From positions 1 to 64,000 of the forward strand of contig JAISBT010000016.1 of the NCBI GenBank assembly GCA_031266055.1: a stretch of DNA of 64,000 bases, in the 5' to 3' direction. Under the pieces are notes generated by a model. The model had not been told where the DNA came from and did not search any database. It saw nothing but the letters and a program-made list of their open reading frames with translations. Made by a program: the position numbers and the translations under genes. Source of the DNA: Deltaproteobacteria bacterium. Its GTDB lineage: Bacteria > Desulfobacterota > Desulfovibrionia > Desulfovibrionales > Desulfovibrionaceae. Positions within the stretch are counted from its first letter, which is position 1. Each line of letters begins with the position of its first letter. Positions 56,764 through 64,000 of the stretch are shown piece after piece.

Positions 56764-58215
56764 CTACTTCCCCCCGCGCGTCTGGTTGGCGCCATGGGCG
56801 GCGGTCATGGGTATATTGGAAAGCACCGGCTGGCTTTCCGGCCCGAAATTTACCAGCACCATGCCGCAAAACGCCTTGCCTTTATATACTTCCATCCTGT
56901 ACACATGTCCGGCCTTGTCCATGGAATAGCGGGTGGCAAAATGTTCGCGCACCAGCAAGACATTGCCTTCGCTGCCGTCTTTTTCCTGCAGGGCGCCGAT
57001 GGCGTTTACCCTGTAGCCGTTCGGGCTTTTGACCATAACGGATTTATTTACCTGGACAGTATCGCCGAAGTAAGCTTTCAGCGGCTGGCCGTCCACAAGC
57101 AGATCCACTCCCTGCAAAGAATCGTCAAAATCCAGATATTCCGGTCTGAAGGTAGTCAGGGTGCGGTTGCCGTAAATTACCCGCCATTGTCTGTTCCCCG
57201 GCAATACGGCCAGCAGCGGGTTGCTGGGCACGGTGTTCAGGTCTGTCCTGTTGCGCACGGGTATATAGCCCTGGGTGACCCCGCGGGCATTATCCAGGGT
57301 AAGCACAGTGCGGTTGTCGAAAAGCCGGATGGATACATCTTTGTTCAGGGCGGTGAGTATGCCCTGAACCGAAGGTTGAAATTTTCTGGTAAATTCGATG
57401 CCCATTTCCCGCATAAAAGCTTCCAGCAGGCAAGTATGGTAAAAGGCCCGCAGGCCTGGGGATATTTCCTTGCTGGCCTCAATGCCGAAGGCGGCTTTGC
57501 CGTTCTGCACGGCAAAATAGCTGAGGCTTTTTTCCATTTCGCGGTCATTATTTTTTGTATGCGTATTTTTTATGCGGTAACTGTGCAATTCCTGCAAAAC
57601 CTTTGTATTGACCTCGGCCGCCACATTTTCGGCTATGTCGTGCAAATTTTTAAACCGCGGGTTTTGCAGAAGCTCGTCGTCAACGAAATCCTGATCAATA
57701 ACAATACACTGCCCCCACCTGTCCGGGTTAAGCAGGGCATTTTCCCGCGTCTTGCGATAAAACCCGCTGCCGTCATGCATATTGATCACCAAATCCACCT
57801 GCGGATTCTGGATGAGGTTGCGTATGCGCTGTATGGTCTCATATTCCGGGTCATTCGAGGACAAGGCGGCGAATTTTCTGTTCATATCTCCATGCAGGCC
57901 GCGCGAGCTGTGTACAATACTTGGAAAGTTCAGGTTCGGCACCACCCAGACGTTGCCCTTGTTGATCTGGTAATGCGTAACCAGCAGAGAAGCGGCGGAA
58001 AAACCACCCGGTTCATCGCCCTGTATGCCGCCAATAACCAGCAACGTCGGGCCCTGGCCGCTCTCCGCGCGGTGCAGGGTAAAATTGGGCAGTTTTTCAT
58101 CCGTATTGATGGTGGCGCCGGAGGCTGTGCCCGCCCAGCCCGAACAGAGGCAAAAGACGGCCCCGGCCAGGAAAGGCAGGAACAGGCCGCGCAGCGGACG
58201 TAAATTCTGGAGCAT
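56764..58215 (-). CDS. M99-family carboxypeptidase (Csd4/Pgp1-like cell-shape peptidoglycan peptidase)
   Basis: GPTLLVIGGIQGDEPGGFSAASLL; VDLVINMHDGSGFYR; signal peptide. Confidence 0.85.
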   Translation of the reverse strand: MLQNLRPLRGLFLPFLAGAVFCLCSGWAGTASGATINTDEKLPNFTLHRAESGQGPTLLVIGGIQGDEPGGFSAASLLVTHYQINKGNVWVVPNLNFPSIVHSSRGLHGDMNRKFAALSSNDPEYETIQRIRNLIQNPQVDLVINMHDGSGFYRKTRENALLNPDRWGQCIVIDQDFVDDELLQNPRFKNLHDIAENVAAEVNTKVLQELHSYRIKNTHTKNNDREMEKSLSYFAVQNGKAAFGIEASKEISPGLRAFYHTCLLEAFMREMGIEFTRKFQPSVQGILTALNKDVSIRLFDNRTVLTLDNARGVTQGYIPVRNRTDLNTVPSNPLLAVLPGNRQWRVIYGNRTLTTFRPEYLDFDDSLQGVDLLVDGQPLKAYFGDTVQVNKSVMVKSPNGYRVNAIGALQEKDGSEGNVLLVREHFATRYSMDKAGHVYRMEVYKGKAFCGMVLVNFGPESQPVLSNIPMTAAHGANQTRGGK

Positions 58216-58370
58216 TACATGATTCCTTTACAACTCATAGCGTTTCCTATTTTTGATGCAAGAAAATAACCAATTTTAATCTTGAAATTCAACGTATTAT
58301 AAATACATATACCTGAATTAACAACGTGAAACGGTATCATTTTTTGCAATTTTCATCTGGGATCCGAATA

Positions 58371-58575
58371 ATTCTGTTTCTCAATCAAACATGCTTTTAT
58401 GTTTGATTGAGAAACAGAATCCGCGACGGGACGTCGCGGCGAAGCTCCAGCCGTTAAACGGCATAGCCGTTTTACGGCTGGCGACAGCAGCGCTATGCAA
58501 AGCATTTCGGAGGCAAGGCGGAACCCAAGCTTCCGCCCGCAGCCGATACATCAACACTGCATGGCTGCAGTTTGG
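58371..58575. repeat. mosaic palindromic intergenic element, copy 3 (longest)
   Basis: ATTCTGTTTCTCAATCAAACAT-GCTTTT-ATGTTTGATTGAGAAACAGAAT (58371-58420, perfect 22-bp stem), CCGCGACGGGACGTCGCGG, CAGCCGTTAAACGGCATAGCCGTTTTACGGCTGG, GGCGGAACCCAAGCTTCCGCC, ACATCAACACTGCATGGCTGCAGTTTGGATGT-type arm. Confidence 0.9.
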
Positions 58576-59440
58576 ATGTGGAAATGGAATAAGAACAGGG
58601 CTGGCCCGGAACAAGTCCGAAAAATTTCATGGCGGTTTTCCCGCAGGATGTCCAGAGCTCCGCCGCGTCAACGCCCCGCGCTTCAGCCATTGCCTGGACG
58701 GTCAAGGCCAGATAGGCGGGTTCGTTGCGTTTCCCCCTGTACGGCATGGGCGCAAGGTAAGGACAATCCGTTTCCAGCATAAGGCGATCCGCCGGGATGT
58801 TTTTTATGGCCTCGCGCAGAGTCTTGTTCGCCGGAAAAGTCACCGGCCCGGGGCAGGAGATGTGCCAGCCGAGCTTTAAAATACGCTCCGCCATGGCGCT
58901 GTCTCCGCCAAAACAATGCCAGACCAGCGGGTGGTTTACAGCGCCTTCCGCCACAAGAATTTCCAGGGTATCTTCCGTGGCCTCCCGGCTATGTACGGAA
59001 ATAGGCAGTCCGACTTCCAGAGCCAGATGAATCAGGCGGATAAAAGTCGTTTTCTGCGCCTCTCTGGCGCAGTCTTTCCAGTAATAATCAAGCCCGGTTT
59101 CACCCACAGCCCTGATGCGCCGGTTGGTCTTGCAGTTCACCCGCAATTTTTCCAATTCTCCATCTGTAAGCAGATACGCCTCATTGGGGTGGATAGCCAG
59201 AAGAAAAAAAACTTCCGGGTACAGCGCAAACAGACCTTGCCCCTGCTCCAATTGTTCCGAAGACAGAAAAACCTGCCCGATAAAGGCAATCCCGGCTGCT
59301 TTCGCGCGGCTCAGCACTTCCGCGCGGTCGGAATCAAAGCGCCGGTCGTCCAGATGGGCGTGGCTTTCAACTCCGGTCGGCGGCAGTTTGAAAGAGGCAG
59401 GATCAAATACGGGCAGAGGATGTTTTGCGGATTTTGACAT
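58493..59440 (-). CDS. TatD-family hydrolase with C-terminus extended into a repeat element
   Basis: VESHAHLDDRRFDSDRAEVL; VGETGLDYYWKDCAREAQ; LMLETDCPYLAPMPYRGKRNEPAYL; last ~31 aa encoded by repeat DNA. Confidence 0.9.
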   Translation of the reverse strand: MSKSAKHPLPVFDPASFKLPPTGVESHAHLDDRRFDSDRAEVLSRAKAAGIAFIGQVFLSSEQLEQGQGLFALYPEVFFLLAIHPNEAYLLTDGELEKLRVNCKTNRRIRAVGETGLDYYWKDCAREAQKTTFIRLIHLALEVGLPISVHSREATEDTLEILVAEGAVNHPLVWHCFGGDSAMAERILKLGWHISCPGPVTFPANKTLREAIKNIPADRLMLETDCPYLAPMPYRGKRNEPAYLALTVQAMAEARGVDAAELWTSCGKTAMKFFGLVPGQPCSYSISTSKLQPCSVDVSAAGGSLGSALPPKCFA

Positions 59441-59453
59441 GATTTTAAAAAAT

Positions 59454-60059
59454 TCAGAGCTGTTGGCGGTGCTTCATGGATTGGCGCAAGGTTTCACTGT
59501 CCATATACTTGACTTCCGAGCCAAGCGGTATTCCCAGCGCCAGCCGGGTGACCTTTACCCCCGGATGCTTCCGCAGCACACGGCTGCAGATGTAAGAAGC
59601 GGTATTTTCCGCCTCCACCGTAGCGCCGAGCCCCAGGATCAATTCGGTTATTTCGCCTTCATCCAGGCGTGCGTCCAGGCGCTCCAGATCCAGCGCTTCC
59701 GGGGTAAGATCGTCCAGCGGAGACAGAAACCCGCCTAAAATCAAATATTGTCCCCGGTAAAAAGCCCCCTGTTCCATGGTCAGCATGCTGTCCCATTCGG
59801 CAACCAGGCAAAGAACGGCGCTGTCGCGGCTCTTGTCCGCGCAAACCGGGCAAGGGTCGGCATCCGTCAGAGCGCCGCAGCGGCTGCATAAAGAAAGGCG
59901 CGAACGCAAATCGACTATAGCCTGGCCAAAGCGCGCTGTCTCCGCGGCCGGCCATTTGAGCAAAAGCATGGCCGCGCGCAGGGCCGATTTCGGCCCAAAA
60001 CCCGGCAGGCGCGAAAGTTGCCCCACCACGGCTTGTAAGGGTTCAGGAATATTACGCAT
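59454..60059 (-). CDS. recR: recombination mediator RecR
   Basis: LPGFGPKSALRAAM; CSRCGALTDADPCPVC; RVTRLALGIPLGSEVKYMD-type C-terminus. Confidence 0.96.
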   Translation of the reverse strand: MRNIPEPLQAVVGQLSRLPGFGPKSALRAAMLLLKWPAAETARFGQAIVDLRSRLSLCSRCGALTDADPCPVCADKSRDSAVLCLVAEWDSMLTMEQGAFYRGQYLILGGFLSPLDDLTPEALDLERLDARLDEGEITELILGLGATVEAENTASYICSRVLRKHPGVKVTRLALGIPLGSEVKYMDSETLRQSMKHRQQL

Positions 60060-60102
60060 AGGTTAAAAATTGTTTTTGCGGCCTGGCATGCCATACCCCG
60101 GA

Positions 60103-60414
60103 TCACATAAAACCGGGAATTTTCAGGCCGCCGGTGAGCGCGCCCATTTCCTGCTCCATCATTTCACGGGCCAGGCGCAAAGCTTCGTTTACAGCGGTAA
60201 GGGTCAAATCCTGGAGCATTTCCACATCTTCCGGGTTGACCGCCTCTTTTTCCATAACAATGGACAAAATTTGCTGCTTGCCGTTGGCAATGACTTTGAC
60301 CATGCCGCCGCCGCTCGCGGCCTCAACCTGGCGTTCTCCCGCCTCTTCCTGAATTTTGGCCATCTTGCTCTGCATTATCTGGGCCTGCCGGAGCAAGTCG
60401 TTCATACCTTTCAT
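60103..60414 (-). CDS. YbaB/EbfC nucleoid-associated protein
   Basis: MNDLLRQAQIMQSKMAKIQEE; AASGGGMVKVIANGKQQILSIVM. Confidence 0.95.
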   Translation of the reverse strand: MKGMNDLLRQAQIMQSKMAKIQEEAGERQVEAASGGGMVKVIANGKQQILSIVMEKEAVNPEDVEMLQDLTLTAVNEALRLAREMMEQEMGALTGGLKIPGFM

Positions 60415-60497
60415 TTTTCCTCCAAGAGCAGTTTAATTTTGAGGCTCTCCCTCAAGGCGCCCAACAGCGAAACATCGCGGCTGAAGCAGGTTTCGCC

Positions 60498-60674
60498 TAT
60501 GCCGGCAAAGGCACGTTTTTCGTAACCACCGACAGCAACAAACTGTGGCCCATGGTATATCACTTCGACAAAAATGAAAAGTTGCCCGGTTTCGCCAGAC
60601 CCGTCAATTTTGTCGTTTCTCTGTCTTTTTCATACTTGAAGGATTTGCGAACAAATCCTTGCAGAACAGTATAA
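60498..60674 (+). pseudogene. possible orphan coding fragment without start codon
   Basis: Open frame YAGKGTFFVTTDSNKLWPMVYHFDKNEKLPGFARPVNFVVSLSFSYLKDLRTNPCRTV*; begins in family B repeat DNA. Confidence 0.35.
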
Positions 60675-60694
60675 CTTTTCAAAGTTGAACCGCT

Positions 60695-60889
60695 TTAATC
60701 CCAATCATCCTTCCAGCGTTCATAATACACTTTCATCCATTCTTCACCGTATGATGACGGATAAAGCTGACGTAAGGCGAATTCATGCGGATCCATATCG
60801 GGAGGCCTTTGAGGCTTCACCTCTTTTGCATTTTTGTCCATATCCGGGTATAAAATTTCAGCCGCCATTTTCTGTGATTTTTGTTGCAT
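60695..60889 (-). CDS. hypothetical small protein
   Basis: MQQKSQKMAAEILYPDMDKNAKEVKPQRPPDMDPHEFALRQLYPSSYGEEWMKVYYERWKDDWD; adjacent to the next ORF. Confidence 0.55.
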   Translation of the reverse strand: MQQKSQKMAAEILYPDMDKNAKEVKPQRPPDMDPHEFALRQLYPSSYGEEWMKVYYERWKDDWD

Positions 60890-60891
60890 AG

Positions 60892-61503
60892 CTACTCCCT
60901 GAATTCTTCCCACGGCTTCGCCGTTGCCAACTCATCCTTGATTTGCCTCAGACAACGGCTGCGTATATTTTCTGCCCCGGCATCCGTCATAGTGAAAGAT
61001 TCCAAGGCAGCAACAGAACGTTCAAGCCAATTTTTGTACTGATCAAACGGTATGGCGTCTTCGATAACTGTCATTGGACACATGTTATCAATATATTGCC
61101 CATTATTCCAATCCTCTATATTGGTCATCAGTTGAACCACGGCGACCGGTTGGGAAGGCAGCTTTCCCGCAATAGGGATAACCCAATCCAAAAAAGATTC
61201 GCCGAAATCTTTGCGGAGGAGCAGCAAAAGAGGAATATTCGCGGCGATATCTTCCAATGCTTTGTCACGCGCCAGTTCAGCCCGGTTCCACCTGTACCGC
61301 CCGGAATCTTCAAAAACGGCGAGTCCCTGTCTCGTGGGGTACGGCATTAGCTCTTCCCGGATCTGTCTCAGAATTTTCTCTTCAACTTTCCAAGACTCTT
61401 CTGAACGTTGAGAAGGTGCCTGTTCTCCGGCACGGCAGAAGACAGCGCCCCAAAAAACTAGTAGTACTGTGAAGGCAGATAAAAGCAGGAACTTTTTTTT
61501 CAT
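60892..61503 (-). CDS. hypothetical exported protein
   Basis: MKKKFLLLSAFTVLLVFWGAVFCRAGEQ signal peptide; 203 aa. Confidence 0.65.
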   Translation of the reverse strand: MKKKFLLLSAFTVLLVFWGAVFCRAGEQAPSQRSEESWKVEEKILRQIREELMPYPTRQGLAVFEDSGRYRWNRAELARDKALEDIAANIPLLLLLRKDFGESFLDWVIPIAGKLPSQPVAVVQLMTNIEDWNNGQYIDNMCPMTVIEDAIPFDQYKNWLERSVAALESFTMTDAGAENIRSRCLRQIKDELATAKPWEEFRE

Positions 61504-61668
61504 TTTTTCTTCCATTATATTTTTATTGTTGCCATTCCGGCTCATCTACCACATCGAATAGTCTCACCCTGCTGTTATTCAGGCCTTCTCTTTGCCGCCT
61601 GTTCAATATTACACAGCCTTCGGATGCTTCCCTGTCGTTATTACGGCGGTAGTGTCCAGATATTGCTT

Positions 61669-61840
61669 CTGGCGAATCAAATGGATGTGTTGCTGCTCGG
61701 CGCTGCCTGCCTTGACTGCACTGAAGTGAAGGCCAATGCTTAGAAGCATAAGGCTCTCAGCTATGGACATGCGTTGAAAATTGAAGAGCAACTGCATGAA
61801 GAGGTCAGGCCATGCAGAGGATCTGCCGGATGAACTGAGT
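61669..61840 (+). mobile_element. decayed IS (IS1182-like DDE transposase) remnant
   Basis: Frame 1: ...LDCTEVKANA*KHKALSYGHALKIEEQLHEEV, then frameshift and AEDLPDEL; resembles LDGTKIKANASKHKALSYGH...-type transposase segments, with in-frame TAG. Confidence 0.7.
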
Positions 61841-61979
61841 TGTAGTAGTTCAGACTTGATCTGACAATCGGTTACGTTTTGATGGTTCCGCTTGTCCGGT
61901 CAATTGAGTTATGCGACTTTTTCCCCTCAAAGCTATTTTATCTCAATATGTTATAGCGTATTATCATCCGGAAATGGAA

Positions 61980-63920
61980 TTATTTATTACAGGGGCCATA
62001 GTCAATCAACGTAGCGCCCAAGTGTTCTTCAAGAGCCCGCACAACAGGCAGTTGTTCTATATTTTTTTTAAGGTCGGCGTATGCGCGCGGCGCTTCCGGA
62101 GGCGGTAAAACGCGCAGTGCCGGGATCTTTCCGCAAAAGGCCAGGAGCAGCTCCCGCAGGTTTTCGCCTGTATCTCCGCGCGCCAGCCTGGCGGCGGAAA
62201 AGGCGTTTGGCGGCGTTATACGCAGTTCCAGGGCGTCCCATTCAGCTTTTACGCTGTACAAAAGAGCGGAAAAACCGGGGGTGAACCGCAAGCCGGAAGT
62301 CGCGGCCCGGCCTGTGCAAAAAGCCAAAAAATCCTGCCAACTGTTTACTTCCGGCTTGCCGGAAATATCTTTACGCGTGTCTTCATGCCCGGCAGGCTCT
62401 CCCGCCGGGGAGCCTCCCGCCGGGGAGCCTTCCGCCGGGAAGCCTTCCGCCGGACTTACGGCATTGCCGGGAATACTCTCCCGGCGCTCTTCCGCTTCAG
62501 GGAAAGGAACCTCCTCCAACTCACCGCCCGTTGAGGCGGGAGCCAACGGCGGATTAAGCCGATTACGGATTGCCTCTTTCCGGAGAGGCCGCTTTTCCGG
62601 GTCTGTCTCCGCCAGGGCGCCCGCTTCAGCCTCAATCTCCGGCGTCAGCCCCAGATCCTTGGCTTCGGCGCCAGGCATCCGGCTCCGTGCTTCAGCATCC
62701 GGGCCGGGAACCTGTGCCGGGGTTTGCGCGGAATTTACCCGGGATGCCGGTTCAGAACTTTTTTTTCCGGTTGCTTGCAGGCGTTCCAGGTTGGAAAGCT
62801 GCTCCAGAGGCATAAGGCGCGGCAACATAGCCAGGTTGAACAATAAAAGTTCCAGCGCCAGCGAGGGTTCAAGGCTGGTCAGAACCCGGCGCTGGCCTTC
62901 CAGGGTCAACTGCCAGCAGGCGTGAATATGAGCCAGATCCATATTCCGCGCTTCGCCGTTCCATTTTTGCACCTCGGCGGCGGGCAGTTCCAGCAGGTTT
63001 TCGGCGGCGGAACCAATTTGGCGCAGCATAAAAAGGTTGCGCCACATGAGCGTAAGTTCGCGCAGGAAAAAACCCAAATCAATTCCCTGGTCAAGCAACT
63101 GCCCGGTTAACCCGCTGAGAGCGGCGCAATCGCCCTCCCGTATGGCGGCGAGGAGCCTGAAGAAAAGTTCCTGCCCGGCCAGCCCCAGCACAGACCGGGT
63201 ATCGGCTTCTTTCAAGTCTGTTCCGCCCAGAGCCAGAACCTGGCTTAAAAGAGTGACGGCGTCGCGCGCGCTGCCCGCGGCTCTGCGCACCAGCAGGCGC
63301 AGGGCCGTGTCTTCATGGCGTATGTTTTCCCGCCCGAGAATTTTTTGCAGATGGGCGAAAAGCTCCGCATCGCTTAAACGTTTGAAAACATAATGCTGGC
63401 AACGGCTGACAATGGTGAGGGGAAACTTGTGCGGCTCGGTGGTGGCCAGCATAAAGGTCACCTGCGCCGGGGGTTCTTCCAGGGTTTTGAGCAAGGCGTT
63501 GAAAGCCTCGCGGGACAGCATGTGCGCTTCATCAATGATAAAAATTTTATAGCGCCCTTCCATGGGCGCATAGCCCACGGATTCTTTGAGCGCGCGCACA
63601 TCGTCTATGCCCCGGTTGGAAGCGCCGTCTATTTCAAGAACATCCAGCGAAGATCCTTGCGTGATGCCCCTGCACAGATCGCAAGCATTGCAGGGTTCCA
63701 GGCCGTAGGAGGTTTTAACGGGAGCCAGGCAGTTCAGGGCTTTGGCGAAAATCCTGGCCACAGTGGTTTTACCCACACCGCGGGTACCGCTGAAGAGGTA
63801 AGCCGGGGCGATTTTACCTTCCGCCGCGGCACGGGACAAGATGCCTTTGAGCGTATTTTGCCCGGCCAGTTCCGCGAAAGTTTGCGGGCGGTAGCGAGTG
63901 GTCAGCGAAGCGTGGTGCAT
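61980..63920 (-). CDS. dnaX: DNA polymerase III subunit gamma/tau
   Basis: TTRYRPQTFAELAGQ; FSGTRGVGKTTVARIFAKALNC; zinc module CNACDLCRGI; IIDEAHMLSREAFNALLKTLEEPP. Confidence 0.96.
   Translation of the reverse strand: MHHASLTTRYRPQTFAELAGQNTLKGILSRAAAEGKIAPAYLFSGTRGVGKTTVARIFAKALNCLAPVKTSYGLEPCNACDLCRGITQGSSLDVLEIDGASNRGIDDVRALKESVGYAPMEGRYKIFIIDEAHMLSREAFNALLKTLEEPPAQVTFMLATTEPHKFPLTIVSRCQHYVFKRLSDAELFAHLQKILGRENIRHEDTALRLLVRRAAGSARDAVTLLSQVLALGGTDLKEADTRSVLGLAGQELFFRLLAAIREGDCAALSGLTGQLLDQGIDLGFFLRELTLMWRNLFMLRQIGSAAENLLELPAAEVQKWNGEARNMDLAHIHACWQLTLEGQRRVLTSLEPSLALELLLFNLAMLPRLMPLEQLSNLERLQATGKKSSEPASRVNSAQTPAQVPGPDAEARSRMPGAEAKDLGLTPEIEAEAGALAETDPEKRPLRKEAIRNRLNPPLAPASTGGELEEVPFPEAEERRESIPGNAVSPAEGFPAEGSPAGGSPAGEPAGHEDTRKDISGKPEVNSWQDFLAFCTGRAATSGLRFTPGFSALLYSVKAEWDALELRITPPNAFSAARLARGDTGENLRELLLAFCGKIPALRVLPPPEAPRAYADLKKNIEQLPVVRALEEHLGATLIDYGPCNK
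62392..62451. repeat. 15-bp in-frame minisatellite inside dnaX (about 4 units)
   Basis: GCAGGCTCTCCCGCC / GGGGAGCCTCCCGCC / GGGGAGCCTTCCGCC / GGGAAGCCTTCCGCC; encodes AEGFPAEGSPAGGSPAGEPAG. Confidence 0.85.
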
Positions 63921-64000
63921 AAGTTTCAATTCACAGCCAACTCCATCCCGGCGGATAGGAGCCGGGTGGATTGTCCCTTCACTGAAGGAAGGGGTTACCG

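Noticed and set aside
63930-64000. Possible SRP (4.5S) or other structured RNA upstream of dnaX
   Set aside because: Some hairpins (TCCATCCCGGCGGATAGGA; CCCTTCACTGAAGG) are visible, but the conserved SRP GGAA/AGCAG core is not seen and the window ends here.

Overview
The window (~57-58% GC by eye) looks like a chromosomal segment from a Desulfovibrio-like deltaproteobacterium; the taxon is inferred from gene content only. From left to right it contains: (1) ndk; (2) a split C-P lyase locus, phnGHIJKL then phnCDEM plus a DUF1045 gene, where phnI has an apparent 1-nt frameshift and both operons carry a Pho-box-like CCGTCAC-N6-GACAT motif; (3) a ~12.7 kb glycoconjugate island (KAS III, ACP, internally deleted SDR remnant, two GT4 paralogues, methyltransferase, AsnB-type amidotransferase, radical SAM/SPASM protein, second methyltransferase, GT2 with a divergent N-terminal domain, NeuD-like acyltransferase); (4) a coupled GH144-like/DUF4139 pair, a DEAD-box helicase, UPF0173, frr, pyrH, an MBL-fold hydrolase, a macro-domain protein, hipBA and argFGH; (5) FkbM methyltransferase, hydrolase and Rpn-family genes, a TetR-controlled RND efflux operon, and a TAXI-TRAP transporter; (6) a radical SAM protein, HIT, IHF/HU, a Csd4-like M99 peptidase, tatD, recR, ybaB and dnaX, with an insertion containing an IS remnant between ybaB and dnaX. 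The most unusual signal not explained by genes is a dense set of dispersed, mosaic, palindromic intergenic repeats. Their stems appear to be conserved by compensatory changes, and in at least two places they run into or extend reading frames. No tRNA, rRNA or CRISPR array was recognised.
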